A DNA stretch of 64,000 nt from an uncultured Flavobacteriaceae bacterium (GCA_938073895.1 CALJFB010000010.1:62001-126000), one strand, 5' to 3'. Positions 34,829-44,217 are shown, numbered from the stretch's first letter. Numbers and translations are program-made. The notes: generated from the letters alone by a model not told the origin.

Positions 34829-35170
34829 TTAAGTTTTCTTTTTTAATTCTAAAGACATTTTTTTAAGCTCAACAATTTTAGCCGCTAATTTTGCTTTTGT
34901 TGTTGTAAAATCATTGTACATATCGTTATTATTAATAATACCATCTTGGTTTTCATCAAACATCCAAGAAATTTTTATTTCAGCATTATCCTTATATTTT
35001 TTATAAATTATAGCAATTAGATCCCAATTATAGTTTGCAATTTGTTTTATTTTAGATGTTTTAATTGAATAAAAGTTACCATTAATAATTGTAGTTACAT
35101 CATTTTGTTGCGCATTTATTGAAAATGTTACACAAAAAATAAAAGCAATAGATAGTATTGTGTTTTTCAT
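34829..35170 (-). CDS. Small secreted protein with one EF-hand-like loop
   Basis: A 113-residue protein with a signal peptide (ending FSINAQ). The mature part contains DENQDGIINNND, a 12-residue calcium-loop pattern (D-x-N-x-D-G-x-I-x-x-x-D) of the EF-hand or dockerin type, flanked by helices. Only one loop is present. It is convergent with the glycosyltransferase (3-nt gap) and has no obvious partner gene. Function unknown; calcium binding is predicted, not shown. Confidence 0.72.
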   Translation of the reverse strand: MKNTILSIAFIFCVTFSINAQQNDVTTIINGNFYSIKTSKIKQIANYNWDLIAIIYKKYKDNAEIKISWMFDENQDGIINNNDMYNDFTTTKAKLAAKIVELKKMSLELKKKT

Positions 35171-35242
35171 AATTAAAAATATTTGACAATAAATATAATA
35201 ATTTTATCTTGCTAATTCGGTTTTGTAAAGTAAATTTGTGTT

Positions 35243-35827
35243 ATGTCGTATCAATCACTTTTAGATTATATTAATGCAGTTGTTCCTTTAACAAAATCGG
35301 AAGAAGTTGAGTTAACTAATCTTGTAACTAAACGCAAATACTTAAAAGGTCAGTTTATATTACAGCAAGGCGATATTGCACAGCAACAATGCTTTTTGGT
35401 TTCAGGTTGTACCAAAATGTTTCATTCAGACGATTCTGGACAAGAACATATTATTTTGTTTGCTGTAGAAAATTGGTGGACATCGGACATTGGAAGTTTT
35501 ATTTCGCAAACTCCAGCAGATTTTAATGTACAATGTATAGAAGATACCGAAGTTATTCAGATTTCAGCTCAGAATATCGAAACACTTTTTATTGCTATAC
35601 CTAAGTTAGAACGCTTTTTTAGAAAAATTATAGAAAAAGCTTTCGTAGCATTGCAAAAACGAATGGTTAGAAATTTTAGTTTAACAGCTAAAGAACGCTA
35701 CATTATTTTTAGAAGTACATATCCAGAATTAGAGCAGCGCATTCCACAATATATGATTGCATCTTATTTAGGAATTACTAAAGAATTTTTTAGCAAAATG
35801 AAACGTCAGGTTTTATTAGATAATTAG
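35243..35827 (+). CDS. Crp/Fnr family transcriptional regulator
   Basis: A 194-residue regulator. Residues 20-115 form a cyclic-nucleotide-binding-like jelly roll (KGQFILQQGDIAQQQCFLVSGCTKMFHSDDSGQEHI). The C-terminal helix-turn-helix is short (IPQYMIASYLGITKEFFSKMKRQ). The cNMP-contact residues of true CRP are not conserved, so the effector is uncertain. It precedes the yceI-like gene by 171 nt on the same strand, a common pairing in Bacteroidota, suggesting YceI is a target. Confidence 0.9.
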   Translation: MSYQSLLDYINAVVPLTKSEEVELTNLVTKRKYLKGQFILQQGDIAQQQCFLVSGCTKMFHSDDSGQEHIILFAVENWWTSDIGSFISQTPADFNVQCIEDTEVIQISAQNIETLFIAIPKLERFFRKIIEKAFVALQKRMVRNFSLTAKERYIIFRSTYPELEQRIPQYMIASYLGITKEFFSKMKRQVLLDN

Positions 35828-35998
35828 CCATTTAAAAAACGTCTCGATTTAAATTTTAATAACCACGAATTTACTTAATAAGACGTTTAAGCAAACATAT
35901 TAATCTACATTAACATTATTTAATAATCTACCTTATTTTTATGGTGGTTAAAACCTTGCATCTTTGCAGAGTAAAATAAATAAATTAAAAATTATATT

Positions 35999-36574
35999 AT
36001 GAAAAACGTATTTAAAACAACAGTATTAGCTGCATTAGTAGCATTTTTAAGTTTCTCGTTTACAACATTAACAGAAACAAAACCTGTAAAAGCTTCAGAA
36101 AGTGTAGTAACTTGGAAAGGTTATAAAGTAACAGGTTCTCACGAAGGAACTATTGCAATTAAAAGCGGAAATTTAAACTTTGATGAAGCTGTTTTAGTTG
36201 GTGGGAATTTTGAAATAGATATGACTTCTATAAATACAACAGATTTAAAAGGCGAAATGAAAGGAAATTTAGATGGACATTTAAAATCAGACGATTTTTT
36301 TGGTGTAGCAAAATTTCCAACTGCAAGCTTAAAAATTACTAAAGTAACACCAAACGGAAAAAATGCGTATAATGTTGAAGGCGATTTAACTATTAAAGGA
36401 AAAACAAATAATCAAGCCTTTACAATGTCTATATACGGAAATAAGGCTACGGCAAACTTAAAAGTAGATCGTACTAAATACGATGTTCGTTATGGTTCTA
36501 CAAGCTTTTTTGATGGTTTAAAAGACAAAGCTATTTATGATGAATTTGACTTAAATGTAGATTTAGTATTCTAA
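35999..36574 (+). CDS. YceI family periplasmic lipid-binding-like protein
   Basis: A 191-residue protein with an N-terminal hydrophobic signal. The YceI lipocalin-like domain (about 30-190) is visible: VTWKGYKVTGSHEGTIAIKSGNLNF, then GGNFEIDMTSINTTDL, DDFFGVAKFPTASLKIT and a beta-strand-rich end. Family members carry isoprenoid or other lipids in the periplasm. It lies after the Crp-like gene and is followed by a terminator. Confidence 0.93.
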   Translation: MKNVFKTTVLAALVAFLSFSFTTLTETKPVKASESVVTWKGYKVTGSHEGTIAIKSGNLNFDEAVLVGGNFEIDMTSINTTDLKGEMKGNLDGHLKSDDFFGVAKFPTASLKITKVTPNGKNAYNVEGDLTIKGKTNNQAFTMSIYGNKATANLKVDRTKYDVRYGSTSFFDGLKDKAIYDEFDLNVDLVF

Positions 36575-36600
36575 ATTTTTAAATTGACAAATAAGAAATA

Positions 36601-36628
36601 AAAAAGCAACCTTTAAGGTTGCTTTTTT
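36601..36628 (+). terminator. Intrinsic terminator after the YceI gene
   Basis: AAAAAGCAACC - TTTAA - GGTTGCTTTTT is a stem with a short loop and a T run, 27 nt after the stop codon. Confidence 0.85.
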
Positions 36629-36893
36629 ATTTCTTAACTTTTTTAATGAATTTCTAGGGGTTTAATTATTCAAAAACTTAATGGAATAGATTAGTTAAAC
36701 GGCTAATTCTTACCTAGGTTTTGTTTACGTATTAAAACAATCAAGCAAATAAATAGTATAGTTTTAATTAATATAAAAAATGGTTGTTTTTATTTAATTT
36801 GTTTAGAGAAAGCATTTGTTTTGGCACTTAATGTTATAAGCTAAACAAATGTGCATTAAACTTAAAACTAAGTTCTGTTAGTTAGTAAAATAA
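36629..36893. other. Non-coding stretch between two terminators
   Basis: Within the 408-nt gap between the YceI gene and dnaN, the 265 nt between the two convergent terminators contain no ORF, promoter-like pair or RNA gene that I can recognise. Confidence 0.5.
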
Positions 36894-36927
36894 AAAAAAT
36901 CCACTTTAAAATTAAAGTGGATTTTTT
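36894..36927 (-). terminator. Terminator downstream of dnaN
   Basis: AAAAATCCACTTTA / TAAAGTGGATTTTT is a long stem with a 4-nt loop; on the minus strand it ends in a T run, 56 nt beyond the dnaN stop. It could also act on the plus strand. Confidence 0.82.
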
Positions 36928-36982
36928 AATAAATTAAGTTTCTATAAAGGCTATAAACCAAATACTAAAACCAGAATTAAAC

Positions 36983-38101
36983 CTAAGCATTAAGCATAAC
37001 TGGCATAACAAGCATTGTAACTTGTTCTCCTTCATCTAAACCATCTATTGGTGTTAAAATACCGGCGCGGTTTGGCATGCTCATTTCTAATTGTACATCT
37101 TCAGATGTTAAGTTATTTAACATTTCTGTTAAGAAACGCGAGTTAAAACCAATTTGCATATCATCGCCTTGGTAGTCGCAAGTTAAACGTTCTTCTGCTT
37201 TGTTTGAATAATCAATATCTTCGGCAGAAATATTTAATTCTGCACCAGCAATCTTTAATCTAATTTGGTGTGTTGTTTTGTTAGAGAAAATACTTACACG
37301 TCTAACAGAACTTAAAAATTGACTACGTTGAATAGTTAATTTATTTGGGTTTTCTTTTGGAATTACAGCTTCATAGTTAGGATATTTTCCATCTATTAAT
37401 CTACAGATTAAAACTGTGTTTTCAAATGTAAATTTAGCGTTAGAATCGTTATATTCAATAGTAACATCTTCTTCGCTTGCCGATAAAATTCCTTTTAATA
37501 AATTTAAAGGTTTTTTAGGCATAATAAATTCAGCAGTTTCTGTTGCTTTAATATCTGCACGAGAATATTTTACTAATTTGTGAGCATCTGTTGCAACAAA
37601 AGTTAAACCTTCTGTAGAGAACTGAAAAAATACACCACTCATTACTGGTCGTAAATCGTCGTTTCCAGCAGCAAAAATGGTTTTATTAATAGCAGTTGCT
37701 AAAATATGTCCGGATAATGTTGTAGCACTTGGATCTTCTAATGCTACAGATTTTGGAAACTCGTTTCCGTTAGCGTAAGCTAAAGCATATTTACCATGGT
37801 TAGAGCTAATTTCAATAGTGTTATTTTCTTCAATAACAAAGGTTAAAGGTTGCTCAGGAAAAGTCTTTAACGTGTCTAATAATAGCTTTGCAGGAATAGC
37901 AACACTTCCTTGATTATCGCTTTCTACATCTAAAGTAGAAGACATTGTAGTTTCTAAATCGCTAGCAGATACAATTAATTGGTTCTGGTTTAATTCGAAT
38001 AAGAAATTATCTAAAATAGGTAAGGTATTAGAGCTGTTAATTACGCCTCCTAAAACTTGTAATTGTTTAAGTAAATATGTACTTGATACTATAAATTTCA
38101 T
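36983..38101 (-). CDS. dnaN: DNA polymerase III beta subunit (sliding clamp)
   Basis: The 372-residue clamp that encircles DNA as a dimer and tethers polymerase III. The N-terminus MKFIVSSTYLLKQLQVLGGVI is typical, the three clamp domains are of equal size, and the C-terminus MLVMPVMLNA provides the peptide-binding pocket end. Length is normal. It lies downstream of gldFG with a 108-nt gap that contains a -7 element and an inverted repeat, so it can be transcribed independently. dnaA is not adjacent. Confidence 0.97.
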   Translation of the reverse strand: MKFIVSSTYLLKQLQVLGGVINSSNTLPILDNFLFELNQNQLIVSASDLETTMSSTLDVESDNQGSVAIPAKLLLDTLKTFPEQPLTFVIEENNTIEISSNHGKYALAYANGNEFPKSVALEDPSATTLSGHILATAINKTIFAAGNDDLRPVMSGVFFQFSTEGLTFVATDAHKLVKYSRADIKATETAEFIMPKKPLNLLKGILSASEEDVTIEYNDSNAKFTFENTVLICRLIDGKYPNYEAVIPKENPNKLTIQRSQFLSSVRRVSIFSNKTTHQIRLKIAGAELNISAEDIDYSNKAEERLTCDYQGDDMQIGFNSRFLTEMLNNLTSEDVQLEMSMPNRAGILTPIDGLDEGEQVTMLVMPVMLNA

Positions 38102-38161
38102 AGCTTTTACTTTAAATGTATTATAAACTGAATTTCAGTTTTTTTATTTGGGTTTTATTAA

Positions 38162-38169
38162 CAAAGATA
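38162..38169 (-). promoter_or_regulatory. Probable -7 element of dnaN
   Basis: On the minus strand TATCTTTG matches TAnnTTTG and lies about 60 nt upstream of the dnaN ATG. The nearest TTTG (38197-38194) is 24 nt away, longer than usual. The spacer is filled by the inverted repeat 38170-38196. Confidence 0.5.
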
Positions 38170-38196
38170 TTGTTTCCTCTTAAAATAAGGAAACAA
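38170..38196. repeat. Perfect inverted repeat between gldFG and dnaN (possible operator or hairpin)
   Basis: TTGTTTCCT at 38170-38178 and AGGAAACAA at 38188-38196 are perfect 9-bp arms around a 9-nt centre. It is directly adjacent to the -7 box of dnaN and 13 nt beyond the gldFG stop. It could be an operator or part of a gldFG transcript end; there is no T run after it on the minus strand, which argues against a simple terminator. Confidence 0.6.
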
Positions 38197-38208
38197 ACTT
38201 ATTAACAT

Positions 38209-40602
38209 TTAAGCACTGTATTTTTTACGTCTAATTAGGTTAAATACTACGCCAAAAACAGTTAAAAAGAGTAGTGGAAGTATAATGTTTACAGCTTGCC
38301 ACTTCATTTTTTGATCTACTACTTTTTTAACATCTAAAAAGGCAATATCTACTTCTTTGGTTCTAATGTTTATAAGTCCGTTTTCGTCTAACAGATAATT
38401 TACCGCATTTATTAAAAATTCTTTGTTCCCATAGAGTTGTCCGGAAACACGATCAAACCCAAGTTCTAATGGTCCTTTTCTACTCACGCCATTTTTAATA
38501 ATATCGCCATCAGAAATTAAAATCATTTTTGTGGCTTTACTTTTAGTGTCTTCTTTTTTTAGTTTAAAAGGCTTTATTCTATTTTTGTAAACCGATGTAA
38601 ATTCGCCTTCTAATAAAACCGCTAGCGGAATATTTTGTCTTGTGTACGCTTTTGGATTTGGTTGTTGTGTTGCAATTTCTAAACTTATTTCTCTTGGTGT
38701 TCCTTCTAGTTTTGATAAAGGTGAAGAATGCAGTAGAATAGTTTTACTTACAGATTTTCCTGAAGATTTTAATGTGTCTATTTGATTTGCAAAATCGAAT
38801 TTTACATAGTTGATATTGTTAACTATTGGATGATTAATATCTGGATTTGCTAATGGCGAATAAAACCAAGGATATTGTTGAAACTGAGCTTTACTGCCAT
38901 CTCCAGAAGCTAAAGTTATTTGAGCCGAATACAAATCGCTTATTAAAACTGGATTTATTCTTGCGCCATATTTAAAAAAGAAATCGGTTAAATTTAAATC
39001 TCTTGCAATGCTTATGTTTTTTCCTTCAGGATTATATAAACTGTCTTTATCTATGGCTACTTTATCTATTAACCACAAGCTTTTTCCACCATTCATGGTA
39101 TATTGGTCTAATACAAGTTTTTCTTGTTCAGAAAAGGTTTTTGTTGGTTTTGCAGAGATAATTAAATCGTAGTTTTTTAAGTCTTCTAAAGTTTTGTTTG
39201 CGTTACTTGAAACACTATCTAGCGTAAAAGGTGCAATGTAATAGTAATCTTTTATAGCAGTTACAAAGTCGGCTATATTAAGATCTGGCAATTGACCATT
39301 ACCTTTTAATATGGCAATTTTTTTGCGTTTTGGGTTTAATAATTTACTAAAAGCATCTGCAAATGCATATTCTAAATGTTGAATAGAGTTTGTAATTAAT
39401 TCTTGTTGAGAAACGCCTAATTTATTTTTTATTAATGGAATTTTTACGGTTTGGCCATTATAACTAGCCAAAGCCCAAGGCACATATACTAATTGTGTAT
39501 TTAAGCCATTTTCTTTTACACTTATTTGTTGTGGTGTTAAACCACGCTCCATTAGACTTTTTATGTTAGCCTCGCGAGTAGTTTCGTCTTCAATAGGATT
39601 TATAAAGTTAAATTGAATAGCATTGTTATAAGCCGAGAATTCTTCTAAAGTCTGACGTGTTTCTGCTTGTAATCGTTTAAATTCAGACGAAAAATTGTCG
39701 CCTTCTAAAAACACATCAACTATAAGTGGAGAATTTGCTTTAGTTGTAATGTCTAAAGCAGCTTGATTTAAAGTGTAACGTTGGTCTGTCGTTAAATCGA
39801 ATCGTTTATATATGGATTGACCTATAAAACAAAAGGCAACTATACCAACAATTAATCCACCAAATTGCTTCCAATTAGTTGATTTTCCTTGTTCTTTATG
39901 TAATTTAAAAACTGTTAAACCAATAAATAAAGCGGTAACTGCAACAAAGTATATTAAGTCTCTAGAATCTATAACGCCACGACTCATACTTTTAAAATGT
40001 GTACTCATTCCAAGGTATTCTACTAGTTTAATTGATGTAATATCATACAAACCTTCAAATCCAATATAGAATATAAAACAGATAAAAACGGCTATTAAAA
40101 ATGCCACAATTTGATTGTCGGATAGCGTAGAGGCAAATACGCCAATTGCAGTATATGCTGTTACTAAAAACAATAATCCAAAATAAGATCCAATAGCGCT
40201 TCCAGAATCTAAATTCCCAACAGGACTTCCTAAATTATTAATGGTGTAAGCGTATAATAAAGTAGGTAATAGTGCTAAAATTATTAAGACTAGTGCACCT
40301 AAAAATTTACCTAAAACAATGCTTAGTTTACTAATTGGTTTGGTTAACAATAACTCTAAAGTACCTTGTTTTTTTTCGTCGCTAAAACAACGCATGGTTA
40401 CCGCAGGAATTAGGAAAATTAAAATCCAAGGAGCCAATAAAAAAAACGGACTTAAATCTGCAAAGCCACTATCTAAAATATTAAAATCGCCTTTAAAAAC
40501 CCAAAGGAATAAGCCGTTAAGTAGTAAAAATAACCCAATTACTAAGTAGCCAATTGGCGATGCAAAAAATGAGTTAAATTCTTTTTTTAATAATGCAAAC
40601 AT
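38209..40602 (-). CDS. gldFG: GldF-GldG fusion: ABC permease fused to gliding-motility auxiliary protein
   Basis: A single 797-residue frame. Residues 1-240 are an ABC-2 type permease like GldF (MFALLKKEFNSFFASPIGYLVIGLFLLLNG, then CFSDEKKQGTLELLLTKPISKLSIVLGK, six hydrophobic segments). From about 245 the sequence is GldG-like: one helix (GGLIVGIVAFCFIGQSIYKRF), a large periplasmic part (DLTTDQRYTLNQAALDI, then a DUF with AILKGNGQLPD and SLWLIDKV), and a C-terminal helix (VNIILPLLFLTVFGVVFNLIRRKK). The two proteins are normally separate (about 240 and 560 residues), and the lengths add up. They form, with ATPase GldA, a transporter needed for gliding in Flavobacterium johnsoniae. gldA is not in the window. 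Confidence 0.92.
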   Translation of the reverse strand: MFALLKKEFNSFFASPIGYLVIGLFLLLNGLFLWVFKGDFNILDSGFADLSPFFLLAPWILIFLIPAVTMRCFSDEKKQGTLELLLTKPISKLSIVLGKFLGALVLIILALLPTLLYAYTINNLGSPVGNLDSGSAIGSYFGLLFLVTAYTAIGVFASTLSDNQIVAFLIAVFICFIFYIGFEGLYDITSIKLVEYLGMSTHFKSMSRGVIDSRDLIYFVAVTALFIGLTVFKLHKEQGKSTNWKQFGGLIVGIVAFCFIGQSIYKRFDLTTDQRYTLNQAALDITTKANSPLIVDVFLEGDNFSSEFKRLQAETRQTLEEFSAYNNAIQFNFINPIEDETTREANIKSLMERGLTPQQISVKENGLNTQLVYVPWALASYNGQTVKIPLIKNKLGVSQQELITNSIQHLEYAFADAFSKLLNPKRKKIAILKGNGQLPDLNIADFVTAIKDYYYIAPFTLDSVSSNANKTLEDLKNYDLIISAKPTKTFSEQEKLVLDQYTMNGGKSLWLIDKVAIDKDSLYNPEGKNISIARDLNLTDFFFKYGARINPVLISDLYSAQITLASGDGSKAQFQQYPWFYSPLANPDINHPIVNNINYVKFDFANQIDTLKSSGKSVSKTILLHSSPLSKLEGTPREISLEIATQQPNPKAYTRQNIPLAVLLEGEFTSVYKNRIKPFKLKKEDTKSKATKMILISDGDIIKNGVSRKGPLELGFDRVSGQLYGNKEFLINAVNYLLDENGLINIRTKEVDIAFLDVKKVVDQKMKWQAVNIILPLLFLTVFGVVFNLIRRKKYSA

Positions 40603-40922
40603 TTTGTTTTTTATTAGTTTTTAAATAGCAGTAGTTAGCTGCTTTTTTGTGACTTTAGTTTTATTATTTAAGGTCTATTATTTTTTGTTACTTCTAGTGA
40701 TTTTGTGTGTTGCAAAAAATAATATAGAGAAGTTTTTAATTTATTCTCGACGTTTAATGTTTTAATTTAGATGGTATTGTAGTATTTCAGACTTTTAATA
40801 TTTGTGATTTAAAATTACATTTAATTAATAGTTACAGCTATAATTGTTTTACCTTTTTGTAATCTTTACAAGTTATTTTTATTTAAAAGCTCAAGCGCTT
40901 AGTAATGTCAACTTAAAACAGC
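40603..40922. other. 320-nt non-coding stretch upstream of gldFG
   Basis: AT-rich, with no ORF that looks coding. AGCAG-N7-CTGCT followed by TTTTTT at 40627-40649 is a weak hairpin with no plus-strand gene upstream to terminate. I do not see a clear promoter. Confidence 0.45.
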
Positions 40923-41219
40923 TTACTTTAATGTGTGTAATTTATTTACACTCCAAGCTTCAGGTTTAGCATTAAACATTGGCTTTGTTTTAGCCCAAAT
41001 GCCTTTAAATAAGTCTGAATGTCTGTAGTTATTTAAATCGGTTTCAGAATTCCAATAACTGTAGGTAAAAAACACATTTTTATTGTCTTTTTCTTGATAA
41101 AGCTCTAGAAACTGGCAACCAGTAAAACCTCTAATTTTTTCTTTTGAAGCTTCAAAATTTACTAAAAAAGCTTCAATATGTTTAGTATCTATTCCCAATT
41201 TTACAATACGTGTAAGCAT
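40923..41219 (-). CDS. Antibiotic biosynthesis monooxygenase (ABM) domain protein
   Basis: A 98-residue dimeric ferredoxin-like protein of the ABM/YgiN family (IDTKHIEAFLVNFEASKEKIRGFTGCQFLELYQEKDNKNVFFTYSYW, then LNNYRHSDLFKGIW). Members include haem-degrading and quinol monooxygenases, but many are of unknown function; the IsdG haem triad is not evident. It follows the SAM-hydrolase-like gene by 9 nt, so it is probably in one operon with it. Confidence 0.88.
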   Translation of the reverse strand: MLTRIVKLGIDTKHIEAFLVNFEASKEKIRGFTGCQFLELYQEKDNKNVFFTYSYWNSETDLNNYRHSDLFKGIWAKTKPMFNAKPEAWSVNKLHTLK

Positions 41220-41228
41220 AGTTTTAAT

Positions 41229-42080
41229 TTAAAATATAGGTTGGTTTGTTTTTATAAAGTTTATTGTAATTTTATCTCTATAATTTAAACCCATTAAGCT
41301 ACTTGCGCCACCAACAGTTTCTGTGTTACTTTTGTACATAGCAATTTCTAGATATTTTGATGAATTAAAAATGGCCAAACCTTTACCTTCGGCATTACGC
41401 AAGTTTTCAGTTTTAGTAAAATCTACAACATCACTATATTTATTTCGGATTTTAGTAAATTTATTATTTCCAGCAAAAATTGTAAATTCGCGTCCTTTTT
41501 GTAATTTTTCAAATAGAGACTTAGTTATATTAGATATAACATTACCATAATTATCTATGTAAACAACATTTCCAATAATTTGGTTTTGATCATCGTTAAC
41601 ATAAGGTGCTAAGTTTTTTAACGTTTTAATTTCTGTAATTGGTTTTCCTATAACTTCTAATGTTCCGCCTCGTGCAATATGGCAAGCCACTTGAACAAAT
41701 ACATCTAAAACAGGAAAACTAGATTGCATGTTATTATGGATATTAATTTCCACCATTTTTTCAGGAACAATAGCGTTAGTAATCATACTTAGAATACCAT
41801 TATTGGCACAAATAAAATAATGATCGTCTAATTTTAGTGCTATGTGTTTATTTTCTTCATTTAATTCAGAATCAATTCCAACAATATGAATAGTTCCTTT
41901 TGGAAAACTGGTATATGCATTTTGTATAATATATGCAGCTTCAGGAATATTAAAAGGCGATACAGAATGAGATATATCAACAATTCTAACATCAGACTGT
42001 TCACTATAAATGGCACCTTTAATTGCGCCAGCAAAGTGATCTTTTTCGCCAAAATCTGTTGTTAGGGTTATAATAGCCAT
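41229..42080 (-). CDS. SAM hydroxide adenosyltransferase family (DUF62, SAM-dependent halogenase-like)
   Basis: A 283-residue protein starting ITLTTDFGEKDHFAGAIKGAIYS, the hallmark of the SAM hydrolase / chlorinase / fluorinase superfamily; GNVVYIDNYGNVISNI in the second half is also characteristic. Ordinary members of this family hydrolyse SAM to adenosine and methionine; only a few specialised ones halogenate. No halogenation genes are near. It is divergent from phoH, 123 nt away. Confidence 0.93.
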   Translation of the reverse strand: MAIITLTTDFGEKDHFAGAIKGAIYSEQSDVRIVDISHSVSPFNIPEAAYIIQNAYTSFPKGTIHIVGIDSELNEENKHIALKLDDHYFICANNGILSMITNAIVPEKMVEINIHNNMQSSFPVLDVFVQVACHIARGGTLEVIGKPITEIKTLKNLAPYVNDDQNQIIGNVVYIDNYGNVISNITKSLFEKLQKGREFTIFAGNNKFTKIRNKYSDVVDFTKTENLRNAEGKGLAIFNSSKYLEIAMYKSNTETVGGASSLMGLNYRDKITINFIKTNQPIF

Positions 42081-42203
42081 TAATTAATTGAGATAATTTT
42101 TTATTAAATTTTATATGAAATTAGTGAAGAATTTTCATTAATTTCATATCTTAAACAAAGCTAAGAAATTTGATTAGATAACGCATTAAAAACCATAAAC
42201 CAT

Positions 42204-43157
42204 TTGAACGAAATTATTATAGAATTAGAAAATGTGTCTCCAAAAGAGTTTTTTGGAACTCAAAACGACAATATTAAATTATTGAAAAAGTATTATCCTA
42301 AACTTAAAATTGTAGCTAGAGGTAATACTATTAAAGCTATTGGAGACAACGATATGCTTAAAGAGTTTGAAAGTCGAATGGAAATGTTATTAAAACATTT
42401 TGCTAAATATAATAAGATAGACGAAAACGCTATTGAACACGTTTTAACTAGCAATAGCAACGATAACGAAAAAATGTCTACTAACAGTGGCGAAGTAATT
42501 GTACATGGTGCAAGTGGCAAACTAATTAAGGCGCAAACAGCAAACCAACGTAAATTGGTAGACCTAATGCGAAAAAATGATATGGTTTTTGCTATAGGTC
42601 CAGCAGGAACAGGAAAAACATATACTGGTGTTGCTTTAGCAGTACAAGCTCTAAAAAATAAAGAGGTTAAAAAAATTATTTTAACTCGTCCTGCAGTAGA
42701 AGCAGGAGAAAAATTAGGATTTCTTCCTGGAGATTTAAAAGAGAAATTAGATCCTTATATGCAACCTTTATATGATGCCTTAAGAGATATGATTCCTGCA
42801 GAACGTTTAGCACAATATATTGAAAATGGCACCATACAAATTGCACCTTTAGCCTTTATGCGTGGTAGAACCTTAGATAGCGCTTTTGTAATTTTAGACG
42901 AAGGACAAAATACAACACGTGCACAAATGAAAATGTTTTTAACGCGTATGGGTAAAAGTGCTAAGTTTTTATTAACTGGAGATCCTGGACAAGTAGATTT
43001 GCCAAGACATACAGTATCTGGTCTTAAAGAAGCTTTATTAGTTTTAAAAGATATTGAAGGCGTTGGTATGGTTTATCTAGACGAAAAAGATGTTATTAGA
43101 CATAAGTTAGTTAAAAAAATTATTGCGGCTTATAAAAGCATAGAAAATATAGATTAA
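42204..43157 (+). CDS. phoH: PhoH family ATPase
   Basis: A 317-residue PhoH-like protein. The N-terminal 110 residues contain a KH-like region (IKLLKKYYPKLKIVARGNTIKAIGD); the ATPase domain follows, with Walker A GPAGTGKTYTG near residue 133 and Walker B FVILDEGQNTT near 235, plus TRMGKSAKFLLTGDPGQVD. PhoH proteins are predicted RNA-associated ATPases of poorly known function. It precedes purC by 51 nt. Confidence 0.95.
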   Translation: MNEIIIELENVSPKEFFGTQNDNIKLLKKYYPKLKIVARGNTIKAIGDNDMLKEFESRMEMLLKHFAKYNKIDENAIEHVLTSNSNDNEKMSTNSGEVIVHGASGKLIKAQTANQRKLVDLMRKNDMVFAIGPAGTGKTYTGVALAVQALKNKEVKKIILTRPAVEAGEKLGFLPGDLKEKLDPYMQPLYDALRDMIPAERLAQYIENGTIQIAPLAFMRGRTLDSAFVILDEGQNTTRAQMKMFLTRMGKSAKFLLTGDPGQVDLPRHTVSGLKEALLVLKDIEGVGMVYLDEKDVIRHKLVKKIIAAYKSIENID

Positions 43158-43208
43158 TCCCAAATGAATAATTAAGTTTGCAACTTTATAATCCCGAAGT
43201 ACTTTAAA

Positions 43209-44159
43209 ATGAGCAACACCATAACAGACAGTAATTTTAATTTTCCAGGACAGAAAAGTGTTTATAAAGGAAAAGTAAGAGAAGTTTATAATATAAACAA
43301 CGACTTATTAGTCATGATTGCAACAGACAGATTAAGTGCTTTTGATGTAGTGATGCCAAAAGGTATTCCTTACAAAGGGCAAATCTTAAACCAAATTGCA
43401 ACTAAGTTTATGGCTCAAACCGAAGATTTAGTTCCAAATTGGTTAATTGCAACACCAGATCCAAATGTAGCCATTGGACATTTATGCGAACCATTTAAAG
43501 TAGAAATGGTAATTAGAGGTTACATGTCTGGACATGCAGCTAGAGAATATAAATTAGGAAAACGCGTACTTTGTGGTGTAGATATGCCAGAAGGATTAAA
43601 AGAAAATGATGCGTTTCCTGCACCAATAATAACACCAGCTACAAAAGCAGAAATGGGAGATCATGACGAAGATATTTCGCGTGAAGACATTATTGCTAAA
43701 AACATAGTATCTAAAGAAGATTATAGTATCCTAGAAGATTATACACGTAAATTATTTGCCAGAGGAACAGAAATTGCTGCCTCTAGAGGCTTAATATTAG
43801 TAGACACTAAATATGAATTTGGTAAAACTAAAGACGGAAAAATTGTTTTAATAGACGAAATTCATACACCAGATTCTTCACGTTATTTTTATGCAGATGG
43901 CTACCAAGAGCGCCAAGACAAAAACGAAACTCAAAAACAATTAAGTAAAGAGTTTGTACGCCAATGGTTAATTAGCAACAATTTTCAAGGTTTAGAAGGA
44001 CAAACTGTTCCTGTTATGAGCAATGATTATATAAATACTGTTAGCGAACGTTACATAGAGCTTTACGAAAAAATTATGGACGAGACCTTTGTAAAAGCAG
44101 ATGTAAAAAACATACAAGAACGAATAGAAAAAAATGTGTTAGCTTTCTTAAATAAATAG
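43209..44159 (+). CDS. purC: Phosphoribosylaminoimidazole-succinocarboxamide synthase
   Basis: A 316-residue SAICAR synthetase, which couples CAIR and aspartate with ATP. Visible features are [32 protein letters not shown] at the N-terminus, the substrate loop [20 protein letters not shown] near 95-115, and [12 protein letters not shown] near 215. The length agrees with the longer, eukaryote-like purC class. It is followed by a terminator. Purine steps before and after it are elsewhere except purB at 30.8 kb. Confidence 0.97.
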   Translation: MSNTITDSNFNFPGQKSVYKGKVREVYNINNDLLVMIATDRLSAFDVVMPKGIPYKGQILNQIATKFMAQTEDLVPNWLIATPDPNVAIGHLCEPFKVEMVIRGYMSGHAAREYKLGKRVLCGVDMPEGLKENDAFPAPIITPATKAEMGDHDEDISREDIIAKNIVSKEDYSILEDYTRKLFARGTEIAASRGLILVDTKYEFGKTKDGKIVLIDEIHTPDSSRYFYADGYQERQDKNETQKQLSKEFVRQWLISNNFQGLEGQTVPVMSNDYINTVSERYIELYEKIMDETFVKADVKNIQERIEKNVLAFLNK

Positions 44160-44177
44160 AAACTTATCTAATAAATT

Positions 44178-44217
44178 AAAACCCGCATTTAAACATTGTT
44201 TAAGTGCGGGTTTTTTT
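44178..44217 (+). terminator. Intrinsic terminator after purC
   Basis: AAACCCGCATTTAAAC / GTTTAAGTGCGGGTTT forms a stem with one G-T mismatch (a wobble pair in RNA) and a short loop, followed by T, 18 nt after the stop. Confidence 0.88.

Noticed and set aside
40627-40649. AGCAG-N7-CTGCT hairpin followed by TTTTTT
   Set aside because: It is only 5 bp, and there is no plus-strand gene upstream that it could terminate.
41229-42080. Chlorinase/fluorinase and halogenated-metabolite cluster
   Set aside because: The family is mostly SAM hydrolases; no biosynthetic genes accompany it.
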